From positions 3,855,501 to 3,919,500 of the forward strand of contig NZ_JAJJMP010000001.1 in the NCBI RefSeq assembly GCF_020905415.1: a stretch of 64,000 nt of DNA, written 5' to 3'. The translations under genes and the position numbers were made by a program. The stretch is from Myroides oncorhynchi (lineage in GTDB: Bacteria; Bacteroidota; Bacteroidia; Flavobacteriales; Flavobacteriaceae). Shown here in pieces: positions 43,966 through 53,299 of the stretch (within the stretch, counting starts at the first letter, position 1; each line of letters begins with the position of its first letter). A model generated the notes under the pieces. It made no database searches. It saw only the letters and a program-made list of their open reading frames with translations, and had not been told where the DNA came from.

Positions 43966-43997
43966 AAAAGAGAGGACTTGCTTAAGTCCTCTCTTTT
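43966..43997. terminator. Bidirectional terminator between methyltransferase and pheA
   Basis: AAAAGAGAGGACTT (43966-43979), loop GCTT, AAGTCCTCTCTTTT (43984-43997); lies between converging genes. Confidence 0.9.
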
Positions 43998-44843
43998 CTA
44001 TTCTTGATCAGGGATAATTAATCTATCCTGTTTATACTCACCTAGAACTTTAAGATATCTAGTTGCTTTAGCTACTTCCTCTAATGCTTTGTAATACAAA
44101 TCATAATCTTGATTTACAAGAACAACACCTACGTGGAATGAATACTGAAACACACTTCCTGATAGAGGTACAGACTGTATCTTACTCAAATTCAAATCAT
44201 GTGACGCTAATATTTCCAATACTCTGTTTAAACTTCCTTTTTGATGATCAGTATAAAAATACAGTGAAGCTTTATTAAATCCCTCTACTTTCTTAGGTTT
44301 TTTACTTAACAAGAAAAATCGTGTATAGTTGTCATACACATCGTGAATATTCTCTGCCAATACTTCCAAATTATACATCTTCGCCGCTAAAGCAGATCCA
44401 ATAGAAGCTACACCTGCATGTTGTTTCTCTTGAATATTACGAGCACATGTGGCTGTATCATCCATCGCTAGACGCTTCCAGTCTGTATACTGATCTAAAA
44501 AATTCTCACACTGCAATAGTGCCATCGGGTGAGTGCGCACTTCTGTAATATCCTCTAAAGTCTGTCCCTTTAAAGCTAACAAGTGATGCTTAATCGGCAA
44601 TGCTATCTCTCCCCAGATATATAAATCATTCTTAGTTAAAAGTGAATAATTAGGTAATATAGATCCTGCTATAGAGTTCTCTATAGCCATCATACCATAA
44701 TCCGCTTCTTTACTAACAACCTGTTTGACTAATGAATTAAATGTAGGACTATCTACAATCTCTACTTGCTCCGGATTAAAGAACTTATCTACCGCCTCAT
44801 GGTGGAAAGACCCTTTAATCCCCTGAATGACAACTGATTTCAT
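43998..44843 (-). CDS. pheA: Prephenate dehydratase
   Basis: A 281-residue enzyme converting prephenate to phenylpyruvate. The PDT domain starts VVIQGIKGSFHHEAVDKFF and includes YGMMAIENSIAGSI (about 49-62) and the catalytic DNYTRFFLLSK (TRF motif, about 168-178). The C-terminal ACT domain SLYFYTDHQKGSLNRVLEILASHDLNLSKIQSVPL (about 192-226) binds phenylalanine for feedback; the ESRP motif has become SKIQSVP. It lacks a chorismate mutase domain, which must be encoded elsewhere (outside the window). Single gene, convergent with the methyltransferase. Confidence 0.94.
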   Translation of the reverse strand: MKSVVIQGIKGSFHHEAVDKFFNPEQVEIVDSPTFNSLVKQVVSKEADYGMMAIENSIAGSILPNYSLLTKNDLYIWGEIALPIKHHLLALKGQTLEDITEVRTHPMALLQCENFLDQYTDWKRLAMDDTATCARNIQEKQHAGVASIGSALAAKMYNLEVLAENIHDVYDNYTRFFLLSKKPKKVEGFNKASLYFYTDHQKGSLNRVLEILASHDLNLSKIQSVPLSGSVFQYSFHVGVVLVNQDYDLYYKALEEVAKATRYLKVLGEYKQDRLIIPDQE

Positions 44844-44976
44844 ATATTATAATTTATTGGCTTAGTTTTCCCACACAAGGAAACAATCAAAGTTATAAGT
44901 TTATTGCTATAAATAGAGTTTTAAACACTCCATTTTTTTAAGTTTTCTTATTTTTATACCCTAATTACTTTAATAT

Positions 44977-45426
44977 ATGCATTTTACTATTAGGCCATAT
45001 CAATCGACTGACAAGCAAGAGTTGCTAAATATTCTTCAACTCAATGTACCTACTTATTTTGCACAAGAAGAAGTAAATGACCTAGCTGAATATCTTGACA
45101 ATCACCTAGACCTATACTTCGTCGCTTTAGACAATAACAAAATAATTGGAGCAGCTGGTATAAATAGAAACGTAGAAGCAGAATCGGCAGCTCTTAGTTG
45201 GGGGTTCTTATCTCCCAATTATCACAGAAAGGGAGCTGGTTCTCTACTTTTAAAGCATAGACTAAATATTCTCAGTCAAGACACTAGAATAAAGACAATA
45301 CAAGTTAGAACCTCTCAAGTAGTTTACAAATTCTTTGAACAACACAACTTCCGTTTAATAGAAGTTCAAAAAGATTATTGGGCTCCTGGACTTGACATGT
45401 ATATTATGCGCTATAATGTCCAATAG
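44977..45426 (+). CDS. GNAT-family N-acetyltransferase
   Basis: A 149-residue acetyltransferase: ITRPYQSTDKQELLNILQLN-type start (here FTIRPYQSTDKQELLNIL), VALDNNKIIGAAGINR (motif D), ALSWGFLSPNYHRKGAGSLLLKHRL (about 70-94, motif A with RKGAGS for acetyl-CoA) and VYKFFEQHNFRLIEVQKDYW (motif B). Cytoplasmic. The substrate is unknown. It lies 98 bp before the glutathione peroxidase gene in the same direction, possibly an unrelated neighbour. Confidence 0.87.
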   Translation: MHFTIRPYQSTDKQELLNILQLNVPTYFAQEEVNDLAEYLDNHLDLYFVALDNNKIIGAAGINRNVEAESAALSWGFLSPNYHRKGAGSLLLKHRLNILSQDTRIKTIQVRTSQVVYKFFEQHNFRLIEVQKDYWAPGLDMYIMRYNVQ

Positions 45427-45524
45427 TATCGACTAACTATTTAATAATACAAATTAAGCGTTAAAACCTACAAGGTTTTAAAAATCGTTTTGTACATTCA
45501 CATCAATTTAAAACTCACGCAATT

Positions 45525-46118
45525 ATGAAAAAGTTATTAGCTATTGCTACTATATTAGCCATCACTCCTACTTTCGCACACACATACCTTACTAATTATA
45601 ACACCAAAACAACTATTATGACACAAACCCCAAAAGATAAAAAGAGTATTTACCAGTTTAAAGTCACTGATCTCAATGGAGAGGAATTTGATTTTTCTTC
45701 TCTAAAAGGAAAGAAAATAATGATTGTAAATACAGCTTCTGAATGTGGATTAACCCCTCAATACAAACAACTTCAGAATATGTATAACGAGTTCGGAGGA
45801 GATAATTTTGTTATTATAGGTTTTCCTGCTAACAACTTTGGTTCTCAAGAGCCTGGAAGTAATGAAGAAATTGCTACCTTCTGTGAACAAAACTATGGAG
45901 TTTCTTTTCCTATGATGAGTAAGATATCTGTAAAAGGCAAAGATATTGCTCCTATCTACGACTTCTTAACTAAAAAATCAAAGAACGGATTAGAAGACAG
46001 TGAAGTTCAATGGAACTTCCAAAAATATCTAATTAATGAAGAAGGACATTTAGTCAAAGTAATTAATCCTAGAACGCTACCTGATGATCCAGAAATCAAA
46101 GCATGGGTGAAAGGATAA
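45525..46118 (+). CDS. Glutathione-peroxidase-family thiol peroxidase
   Basis: A 197-residue peroxidase. The N-terminal 20 residues (MKKLLAIATILAITPTFAH) look like a signal peptide, so the enzyme may be periplasmic; an internal ATG at 45618 (MTQTPKDKKS) would give a cytoplasmic form of 166 residues. Catalytic motifs: NTASECGLTPQY (Cys in place of selenocysteine), GFPANNFGSQEPGSNEEIATFC (Gln and second Cys at about 129) and VQWNFQKYLI (Trp and Asn). The cysteine enzyme in this family normally uses thioredoxin. It reduces peroxides. Confidence 0.9.
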   Translation: MKKLLAIATILAITPTFAHTYLTNYNTKTTIMTQTPKDKKSIYQFKVTDLNGEEFDFSSLKGKKIMIVNTASECGLTPQYKQLQNMYNEFGGDNFVIIGFPANNFGSQEPGSNEEIATFCEQNYGVSFPMMSKISVKGKDIAPIYDFLTKKSKNGLEDSEVQWNFQKYLINEEGHLVKVINPRTLPDDPEIKAWVKG

Positions 46119-46210
46119 TCACTACCTACAAATTATTAAGTGAATTTTAAATGTACACTTTACTTAATGCAAAGTGTTTGTTCGTATCTTTGGGTTTTAC
46201 CTATTAAATT

Positions 46211-47866
46211 ATGAACTACCCACAAATAGAACTAGCACAAAGTATTATTGAAATTTGTAAGGCAAAGAATATTCAACATATAATCATATCACCAGGATCA
46301 CGTAACGCACCATTAACTATAGGGTTCGTTAGTGATCCTTTTTTTACATGTTATAGTCTTGCTGATGAGCGATGCGCTGCTTTTTTCGGCATGGGGATAG
46401 CCCAACAAAAAGAGTTCCCTATTGCCTTGGTATGTACATCTGGATCTGCTCTTCTAAACTATTATCCTGCTGTAGCAGAGGCTTTCTATAGCCAAATACC
46501 AATGATTATTATTTCAGCTGACAGACCTACTTCTAAGATAGATATCGGAGATGGTCAGACAATCAGACAGCGAAATGTATATGAAAATCATATTATATAC
46601 AATGCTAACCTATTAGATGAAGCCAGTCAAGAAAATGATATTTTAATCAATACAGCTATTAATACAGCTATTGTTCAGAAGGGACCTGTACATATTAATG
46701 CACCTTTTGAAGAACCTCTATACAACACAATAGAAGAACTTACTGTATCTCCATCCATTGTGGATATTGAAAATATTCCTCTTCAATTTACAGAATATGA
46801 CCAATATATAGAAGATTACAAAGCAGCGTCTAAAAAACTTATTCTAGTAGGTGTAAATACACCTAATATCATAAGTAATACGATAATAGAATGGCTAGCA
46901 AATGATCCTTCTGTAATTGTAATGACTGAGACAACTTCTAATTTACATCACCCTGCTTTTATAGAACATATTGACCGAATAATTACTACATTCTCTGAAG
47001 AAGAATTTATTACCCTCCAACCCGATATTCTAATTACTTTTGGAGGAATGGTCGTTAGTAAGCGAATCAAAGCGTTCTTGCGTAAGTATAAACCTACTCA
47101 GCATTGGCATATCGATACCTTAAGACATTATAATACATATAATGCTCTAAATAAAGCAATATTTGATACACCTGAAAACTTCTTTCAGATGCTAAAAGAA
47201 AATGTTAAGCATTACCCTGATGCTAACTACCAAAAATGGATACAAGCAATAGCTACAACAAGACAAGAAAAGCATACAGCTTATTTGCAAACTATTCCAT
47301 TTAGTGACTTAAAAGTATTTGATATCCTCTTTAAACAACTTCCTACTGATACCCAATTACAAATTAGCAATAGCTCTGCTATTCGCTATGCTCAATTAAT
47401 CAAAATAAATGCTTCAAATGATGTGTTTTGCAACAGAGGAACTAGTGGAATAGACGGAAGTACTTCTACTGCGATTGGTGCTGCTGTAGCCACTAAACGA
47501 CCTACACTATTGGTCACAGGGGACATTAGTTTCTTATATGACAGCAATGGTCTGTGGAATAATTATATCCCAAAAGACTTTAAAATACTCTTATTAAACA
47601 ATCGTGGTGGTGGAATCTTTAGAATACTACCAGGACATAGAGAAACTCCTGTCTTCAATACATACTTTGAAACAAGTCACCAACTAACAGCAGAGCATTT
47701 AGCCACCATGTATAAGTTTAAATATTTAACAGCTAAAAATGAAGAGGAGTTAACAAAAGCATGTACTACATTATTTAAATATAATGATGGTCCATGTATA
47801 TTAGAAGTTTTTACTCCAACTGAGGTTAACAATACTGTTCTAAGTACATATTTTCGCAATATGTAA
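46211..47866 (+). CDS. menD: 2-succinyl-5-enolpyruvyl-6-hydroxy-3-cyclohexene-1-carboxylate synthase
   Basis: A 551-residue ThDP-dependent enzyme of menaquinone synthesis. HIIISPGSRNAPLTIGF (about 23-39), VCTSGSALLNYYPAVAEAFY (about 77-96), SADRPTSKIDIGDGQTIRQ (about 104-122), NRGTSGIDGSTSTAIGAA (about 414-431) and VTGDISFLYDSNGLWNN (about 439-455) with the GD..N ThDP motif are characteristic of MenD. Menaquinone is the main quinone in this group. No other men gene is adjacent. The DUF2853 gene follows 67 bp later in the same direction. Confidence 0.96.
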   Translation: MNYPQIELAQSIIEICKAKNIQHIIISPGSRNAPLTIGFVSDPFFTCYSLADERCAAFFGMGIAQQKEFPIALVCTSGSALLNYYPAVAEAFYSQIPMIIISADRPTSKIDIGDGQTIRQRNVYENHIIYNANLLDEASQENDILINTAINTAIVQKGPVHINAPFEEPLYNTIEELTVSPSIVDIENIPLQFTEYDQYIEDYKAASKKLILVGVNTPNIISNTIIEWLANDPSVIVMTETTSNLHHPAFIEHIDRIITTFSEEEFITLQPDILITFGGMVVSKRIKAFLRKYKPTQHWHIDTLRHYNTYNALNKAIFDTPENFFQMLKENVKHYPDANYQKWIQAIATTRQEKHTAYLQTIPFSDLKVFDILFKQLPTDTQLQISNSSAIRYAQLIKINASNDVFCNRGTSGIDGSTSTAIGAAVATKRPTLLVTGDISFLYDSNGLWNNYIPKDFKILLLNNRGGGIFRILPGHRETPVFNTYFETSHQLTAEHLATMYKFKYLTAKNEEELTKACTTLFKYNDGPCILEVFTPTEVNNTVLSTYFRNM

Positions 47867-47933
47867 TTTTATACAATATTAATGCTTGCGTATTGAAATT
47901 TTATGTACCTTGTACTCAATAAAAAAGAAAATT

Positions 47934-48278
47934 ATGAGTAAAAGAGACGAATTAATTCAAAAGTACGCTACTGATTTAAAAGAAAAGTGTGGTGTAACAG
48001 CTAATATGGATTTATTAACTGCTGTAACGATCGGATGTGGACCATCTATCTATAACCAAGACTCATCTACTGTAGCAGGTTCTTCAGAATCTGAATTAGC
48101 TACAGTTAAAAACAACTTTTTAATTAAAAAGTTAGGTCTTAAGGACAGTCCTGAATTAGACAAAGGTATTCAAGCTGTAATGGACAAATATGGTCAATCT
48201 AACAGAAATAAATACAGAGCAGTAGTTTATTATCTATTAACTGTTCACTTTAAAAAAGAAAGTGTTTACAAGAAATAA
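47934..48278 (+). CDS. DUF2853 family protein
   Basis: A 114-residue protein from the ATG at 47934; the frame opens at 47886 but the extra 16 residues are not conserved in style. MSKRDELIQKYATDLKEKCG (coiled N-terminal helix), LLTAVTIGCGPSIYNQDSSTVAGSSESELATVKNNFLIKKLGL and KYGQSNRNKYRAVVYYLLTVHFKKESVYKK fit DUF2853, a small family of helical proteins whose structure is known but whose role is not. Followed by a terminator. Confidence 0.88.
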   Translation: MSKRDELIQKYATDLKEKCGVTANMDLLTAVTIGCGPSIYNQDSSTVAGSSESELATVKNNFLIKKLGLKDSPELDKGIQAVMDKYGQSNRNKYRAVVYYLLTVHFKKESVYKK

Positions 48279-48308
48279 TATAACGTAAATATATTAATGT
48301 ACTGTAAG

Positions 48309-48340
48309 AGGAGTTGTTTTAAAAGCAACTCCTTTTTTTG
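48309..48340 (+). terminator. Terminator of the DUF2853 gene
   Basis: AGGAGTTG (48309-48316) pairs with CAACTCCT (48326-48333), then seven T. Confidence 0.88.
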
Positions 48341-48386
48341 TTATTCTATAAGATGGTTAAGTTGTGGTTTGAGAACCGAAAAAAAA

Positions 48387-49736
48387 CTAAACAGTTCCTC
48401 TAGTATAAACTTTATTCCCTTTATAGAATGTTGCCTCTCTGTCAGGTGTACGAGCTACTGCTTCTGCAGAGCAACTTGCTTTTACTAAAACAAAATTAGC
48501 AGAATCACCTACCTTAGGCCATTGGCGTTCCCCTTTATCGCTTAAAGGAAGTATTTGATCTTTTGTTGCTATCTGTAATGCTCTACTTAATCTAAACTCA
48601 TCAGTCCATCCATAAAGTTCTGCACAATATTTTGCTTTTTCTATCATATCACAAGATCCAAAAGGCTGCCAATGATCAATAATACTATCTGTACCTGTCA
48701 TTACACTTACTTTGTGATTATAAAATGTAGGGATAGGCATCATAGAACGCCCAATAGGTACACTAGATATTATACCTATTTTAGTAGATCTCATTTGTTC
48801 TGATAGGGACTCTAACTCTTTAGCGTCTATTTGACCAAGTGCAAACCCATGACTGATATAAGTACGTCCCTGAAGGGCTTTGTTTGCTTCTACGTGCTTT
48901 AAAATATGTTTTATTGCAGGAATACCTGTCTTTGCTCCTTCGTGTAAGTGAATATCTATTCCTTTGTTATAATCTAAAGCAATCTGAATCATTGTATCCA
49001 AAGACTTCTCCATATTTCCATCTACAGTAGTAGGGTCAAGTCCTCCGATATAGTCCACTCCAAGCTGAGCTGCCTCTCGCAACAATCCTTCACTACCAGA
49101 ATATAATATACCATGCTGCGGAAAAGCTACTATTTCACTTCCCATAGCATCTTTTTTATTCTCTAGTGCTATTTTTAGATTTTCTAAACTTTTCAATCCA
49201 CTTATAGGGTCTATATTAGTCTGACACCTTGCAAAATAAGTACCTTGACTATTCATTAAATCAATTGCCAATTCTGCCTTCTCAACAGATTTCTCTAAAA
49301 GCTTAGGCAATATTCTACGCTCTAAATCTATCATGTCTTTTACAGATCGACCTGGTTTAGGATCTCCATACCATCGTTCTCCATAAAAAGTCTTATCAAT
49401 ATGAATATGCATATCTCTCAACCCTGGCAACATTAAAAAATTACTTCCTTCTACTTTAGGAATATCGTCATATACTTTAGTACCTGCTAGATTAATAGCA
49501 ACAATAATACCTTCTACTATATGAATATCACACAATTCTGTAATAGTACGCCATACTTGCCCTTGTTCATTATATTCGAAACCTTTTTCTAATAAAACAT
49601 TAGTCAATACAAATGAAGTACCATCTATATCTAGAAAAGTATTAGTACTTGCCTTTGTAGAAGAGCCAACTGAAGGTATAAATAATCCACCAGCAGCAGC
49701 GGCTGTTAAGCCAAGAAATTGCTTTCTATTTATCAT
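48387..49736 (-). CDS. Secreted amidohydrolase, cytosine-deaminase-like
   Basis: A 449-residue metal-dependent hydrolase with a signal-like N-terminus (KQFLGLTAAAAGGLFIPSVGSS). Motifs follow cytosine deaminase (CodA): GLRDMHIHIDKTFYG (HxH, about 112-126), GIDIHLHEGAK (about 255-265), TYISHGFALG (about 290-299) and MTGTDSIIDHWQPFGSCDM (about 350-368, metal Asp and substrate loop). The exact substrate is unknown; deaminases and N-acyl amino acid hydrolases both occur in this branch. It follows an ankyrin-repeat lipoprotein gene (34 bp) and an AraC regulator on the same strand, probably one operon. Confidence 0.85.
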   Translation of the reverse strand: MINRKQFLGLTAAAAGGLFIPSVGSSTKASTNTFLDIDGTSFVLTNVLLEKGFEYNEQGQVWRTITELCDIHIVEGIIVAINLAGTKVYDDIPKVEGSNFLMLPGLRDMHIHIDKTFYGERWYGDPKPGRSVKDMIDLERRILPKLLEKSVEKAELAIDLMNSQGTYFARCQTNIDPISGLKSLENLKIALENKKDAMGSEIVAFPQHGILYSGSEGLLREAAQLGVDYIGGLDPTTVDGNMEKSLDTMIQIALDYNKGIDIHLHEGAKTGIPAIKHILKHVEANKALQGRTYISHGFALGQIDAKELESLSEQMRSTKIGIISSVPIGRSMMPIPTFYNHKVSVMTGTDSIIDHWQPFGSCDMIEKAKYCAELYGWTDEFRLSRALQIATKDQILPLSDKGERQWPKVGDSANFVLVKASCSAEAVARTPDREATFYKGNKVYTRGTV

Positions 49737-49769
49737 ATTGAGTTCTTATTGGTTGATTCACTGCTCATT

Positions 49770-50480
49770 TTATTTTCCACCAGCAGTCTTAAGTAGTTTA
49801 ACTATACTGGTATAATTTCTTTGCTGAGCATGTTGCAGAGGAGTTATTCCATCTGCATCAGGTATATTTACGTTCACTCCTCCTTTGATAAGTTCATCTA
49901 CGATTTGGATGTGTACAGCTCCACCATTGCTAAGTACAATAGCCTCTATTAACGCTGTCCATCCTAATCTATTGATATGATCAATGGGATAATCAGGATA
50001 ATTAACAAGTAACTTAACTACCTCTACATGACCTTTTTCTGCTGCAGGTATAAGAGCACTACCATTATAACGATTAAATACGCTAAAATTTGCACCATTT
50101 TCTAAAGACAACTGTACTATTTCTAAATTACCTTCAGCACCAGCATACAAAAAAGGACTGTTTAACACTTTATCTTGTGCATTGACATCTGCTCCAGACT
50201 CTATTAGTATTTTACCAATAGCATTGCGTTCCAAATACACCGCATACATTAAAGGTGTTTCCCCCTTCTCGTTGCGCTGCTCGATATCAACCTCACTTTC
50301 TATAAGCTGTTTAACAGCAGTAAGATTATTATTCTTAATTGCGGTAAATAAAGATACTTCCTTCATATCTACTACTTCATCTGAGTGATTTAAACTTTCA
50401 TCTGACGTGTTACAAGCCATAGCCACACCTCCAATAAAGCCTATAAAAAATAGTATAGCTATTCTTCTTATCATTTTCAT
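49770..50480 (-). CDS. Ankyrin-repeat lipoprotein
   Basis: A 236-residue protein from the ATG at 50480 (the frame extends to 50528 but the start MKMIRRIAILFFIGFIGGVAMAC fits a lipoprotein signal with Cys23). The mature part holds about six ankyrin units (VSLFTAIKNNNLTAVKQLIES, GETPLMYAVYLERNAIGKIL, SPFLYAGAEGNLEIVQLSLE, SALIPAAEKGHVEVVKLLVN, TALIEAIVLS, ITPLQHAQQRNYTSIVKLL). It is probably periplasmic and lipid-anchored. It may bind or inhibit the amidohydrolase encoded 34 bp downstream, as ankyrin partners of secreted enzymes do, an inference from position only. Confidence 0.85.
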   Translation of the reverse strand: MKMIRRIAILFFIGFIGGVAMACNTSDESLNHSDEVVDMKEVSLFTAIKNNNLTAVKQLIESEVDIEQRNEKGETPLMYAVYLERNAIGKILIESGADVNAQDKVLNSPFLYAGAEGNLEIVQLSLENGANFSVFNRYNGSALIPAAEKGHVEVVKLLVNYPDYPIDHINRLGWTALIEAIVLSNGGAVHIQIVDELIKGGVNVNIPDADGITPLQHAQQRNYTSIVKLLKTAGGK

Positions 50481-50567
50481 ATTTCTTGGTTTTAATAGGT
50501 TAAGTTCATTACTTATAACTACTAACACAAAGATAGAAGTACCGATATGAAGGAAGTTGCAATATAA

Positions 50568-51440
50568 TTATAGATTATTGGATTTTTTATAACTAGACCT
50601 AAATTCTCCAGGAGTAACACCTAACTGTTTCTTAAAAAAGTTATTAAAATAACTCGTATCATTAAAAGACAGTGAGAAAGCTATTTCCTTTACCGAGATA
50701 TTAGTCGTAGTTAATAATCTTTTAGCTTCTAATAAAAGTCTATTTTGGACAAGCGATCCAGCATTAGTTCCTAATACTTTTTTACAAAGTATATTCAGAT
50801 AATTCGGTGTTATTTTTAATTTCTCTGCATAAAAAGCTACTCCGCTTTGTTCTTTAAAATGTATTTCTAACAACTCTTCGAACTGTACTATATTCTTATC
50901 AATACCCTGAGGATTAACTGCACCATGATAGCTTAAGAAGTGTTTATGTAAATGCTTTAATAGCAAGTGAAAAGACAAAAGAGAGATCTCCCTATCTATT
51001 ATCTGATCTTTACCTAACCTATGCTCTAACTCTTCTAAGTCAGTCTTATATTGTTCAAATGCTTCTTTAGACAAGCGCATTTGATTTGGAGCCCCTAATT
51101 GAAAGTAAGCCAATGGGCTGTAAGTAGTGTTTAACGATTGTAGTATAGTAGGAGAAAACATAAGTTGAAAACCAACAGTGTGATTCTCTAATAACCAATA
51201 ATGTACTTGCTGTGGTCTTAAGAAAAACACTTGATAGTCTACTACTTCTAATCGTTCAAAATCAATATCGTGGTATCCCCCTCCTTTTTCTACAAAAAAG
51301 ATAAAATAGAAATCGTGTTTATGTGGAGATAATAGATCGTTTCTACCTTTTTCTATATGTTTAAATAAGGTAATATCCGAAGTCTCTTCTCCTAAAATAG
51401 TAGAAGTAGACAATGTCTGTATCTTTATATTTGTATTCAC
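50568..51440 (-). CDS. AraC-family transcriptional regulator
   Basis: A 290-residue regulator. The N-terminal cupin domain (DLLSPHKHDFYFIFFVEKGGGYHDIDFERLEV) has the ligand-binding HKHDFY motif; the C-terminal HTH pair is VAFYAEKLKITPNYLNILCKKVLGTNAG and TNISVKEIAFSLSFNDTSYFNNFFKKQLGVTPGEFR with the family signature. The frame begins with GTG at 51440 (MNTNIKIQTL), which appears to be the real start. It precedes the ankyrin lipoprotein and amidohydrolase genes on the same strand and likely controls them. Confidence 0.9.
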   Translation of the reverse strand: MNTNIKIQTLSTSTILGEETSDITLFKHIEKGRNDLLSPHKHDFYFIFFVEKGGGYHDIDFERLEVVDYQVFFLRPQQVHYWLLENHTVGFQLMFSPTILQSLNTTYSPLAYFQLGAPNQMRLSKEAFEQYKTDLEELEHRLGKDQIIDREISLLSFHLLLKHLHKHFLSYHGAVNPQGIDKNIVQFEELLEIHFKEQSGVAFYAEKLKITPNYLNILCKKVLGTNAGSLVQNRLLLEAKRLLTTTNISVKEIAFSLSFNDTSYFNNFFKKQLGVTPGEFRSSYKKSNNL

Positions 51441-52107
51441 TCGTTAGTAAGGTTAATTAGTTTGATTGACATTAATAGGCGCTAAAAATAAGTCAAATCA
51501 AGTGTAGAATAAACTATTTTTAGTTAAAACACATAAAACTTCACGCATTGAGAATGTTCTTTGTAAAATATAGAGACTTCATCCCATTTTTTACTTCTAA
51601 AAAAGTATATATTTAGTCTAATAGGTTTAATATTCCTTTAAAAAGAAAAGCTCTTTCTAAAAAAGAAAGAGCTTTAACTGTGATATTAATTTAGTAGATG
51701 AATTAATTATTCTTACTTAAGAAGGTAATTACTTACTATTTTGCTCTCTCACATCTAATCTATCTTCATTTTCAAATAGTTACTACACAAAAATTTAGTG
51801 TTTTTCCTAATTACCGATGCCAAAGAAAACAATTATATATTGAACTACCAAATTAAAAAGTACTTTTTGCTCTAAAATATCTAATCTTAACTATTTATTA
51901 GAGTGTTTTTTGCTATGAAATGTCGCTAATATATAAGCTATACATCTTCTAACACCAATCAAATAAGAACCTACCCTTCTATTTGATATTTTTAGAAATT
52001 ATCATAGCTTTGACGATTAACCTATAAGACAATCAATGTAATTAATATAGCTTCTGTCAAGTACTGAGATATCTGAAATTATATAAAAACACTACCTTAA
52101 ACTACAA
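51441..52107. other. Intergenic region with one unassigned hairpin
   Basis: No gene. Contains the divergent promoters of the araC-type gene and the exporter, and a strong hairpin at 51647-51675 (separate entry). Confidence 0.4.
51647..51675 (-). terminator. Terminator-like hairpin with no adjacent gene
   Basis: AAAGCTCTTTCT (51647-51658) and AGAAAGAGCTTT (51664-51675) pair perfectly; a T-rich run follows on the minus strand (TCTTTTT). The genes on both sides point away from it. Confidence 0.55.
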
Positions 52108-52959
52108 ATGAAAAAAAACAAAACAGCGTCTGCAGTTTCTGCTGCCTTAACCTCTATGATGTGTGTGCAAGGAGGAGCATCTGTAGCCAAGCAATTATTT
52201 CCAGTAGTAGGTGCTACAGGTACTACTGCACTGCGAATAGGAATATCAGCTATCTTACTTAATATCATCAACAGACCTAAGATCTCTAAATTCTCTAAAA
52301 AAGAATGGATGTATTGTGGTTTATTTGGAGGATCGATCGCTTTAATGAATATGATATTTTATCTAGCAATACAGCGTATCCCACTAGGATTAGGAGTTAC
52401 AATCGAATTTATAGGTCCATTATTTTTAGCCTTATTCTTATCGCGAAAACTATTAGATATTGTATGGGCATTGTTTGCCTGTGCAGGAATATTACTTATC
52501 GTACCCTGGCAAACCAATAATGTAGATATTATAGGTCTAGGATTAGCTGCTACAGCAGGGGTATTCTGGGCATGTTATATAGTGATGGGAAGTAAAGTCT
52601 CTAAAGAGATGAATACGAATCACGCTGTATCAGTAGGATTAGTTTTTGCTACCCTTATTGTCGTTCCAGTAGCATTATTTAGTGGCGGACTAGAAAACCT
52701 AACATGGAGCAGTTTAGGTCTAGGTGTATTAGTTGCAGTTCTATCTAGTGCATTGCCTTTCTCATTAGACCTAATCGCTTTAAAACAATTACCTGCTAAA
52801 ACCTTTAGTATCTTGACAAGTTTACAGCCTGCTTTTGCAGCGATGTCAGGACTGTTATTCTTAAAGGAACATTTGACTTTCATACAGTGGATATCTATTG
52901 CCTGTGTCATCACAGCTAGTGTAGGTTCTACCATTTTTAGTACTAAGAAAGAAGGTTAG
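52108..52959 (+). CDS. EamA-family exporter, RhtA-like
   Basis: A 283-residue inner-membrane protein with about ten hydrophobic segments in two EamA halves. The start SAALTSMMCVQGGASVAKQLFPVVGATGTTALRIGISAILL closely follows the RhtA (threonine/homoserine exporter) pattern with QGGASVAKxLFPxVGAxG; RIPLGLGVTIEFIGPLFLAL and LPAKTFSILTSLQPAFAAMSGLLFLKE (second-half signature) agree. It would export small amino acids or related metabolites by proton exchange. A single gene with its own terminator. Confidence 0.87.
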   Translation: MKKNKTASAVSAALTSMMCVQGGASVAKQLFPVVGATGTTALRIGISAILLNIINRPKISKFSKKEWMYCGLFGGSIALMNMIFYLAIQRIPLGLGVTIEFIGPLFLALFLSRKLLDIVWALFACAGILLIVPWQTNNVDIIGLGLAATAGVFWACYIVMGSKVSKEMNTNHAVSVGLVFATLIVVPVALFSGGLENLTWSSLGLGVLVAVLSSALPFSLDLIALKQLPAKTFSILTSLQPAFAAMSGLLFLKEHLTFIQWISIACVITASVGSTIFSTKKEG

Positions 52960-52989
52960 TCATAGATATTTTAATAATATCACTATATA

Positions 52990-53022
52990 AAAAGGTTGTC
53001 TTTAATAGACAGCCTTTTTTTG
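52990..53022 (+). terminator. Terminator of the RhtA-like gene
   Basis: AAAAGGTTGTCT (52990-53001) and AGACAGCCTTTT (53007-53018), one G-T pair, followed by T to 53022. Confidence 0.85.
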
Positions 53023-53181
53023 TATAAAAAAACCTTAGATGTTATTCCTAATTTCCCCTTGCCCTTTATAGCCGAGTATATGCATTATCACTGCGGTATT
53101 CCTGCTCAGAGGACTTCATTCAGCAAGAAATGGGCAAATAACCTTCTCGAAGTAGGCAACGAATTAACTTTATAGTTCATA

Positions 53182-53232
53182 TTTACTTCCTGTTTACTCT
53201 CTTTTACTCCGTTTTACTCCTGTTTACTCCCC
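53182..53232. repeat. Five degenerate 10-11 bp tandem repeats
   Basis: TTTACTTCCTG (53182-53192), TTTACTCTCT (53193), TTTACTCCGT (53203), TTTACTCCTG (53213), TTTACTCCCC (53223-53232): the last four have an exact 10-bp period with TTTACTC constant. They lie 68 bp before the open frame of the broken DUF6266 gene. Confidence 0.85.
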
Positions 53233-53299
53233 TAGTTGTAAAACTGCAATAACCAAAAACATATCTTCCCAACAATTATTAATCATTCAAAATCAATAG

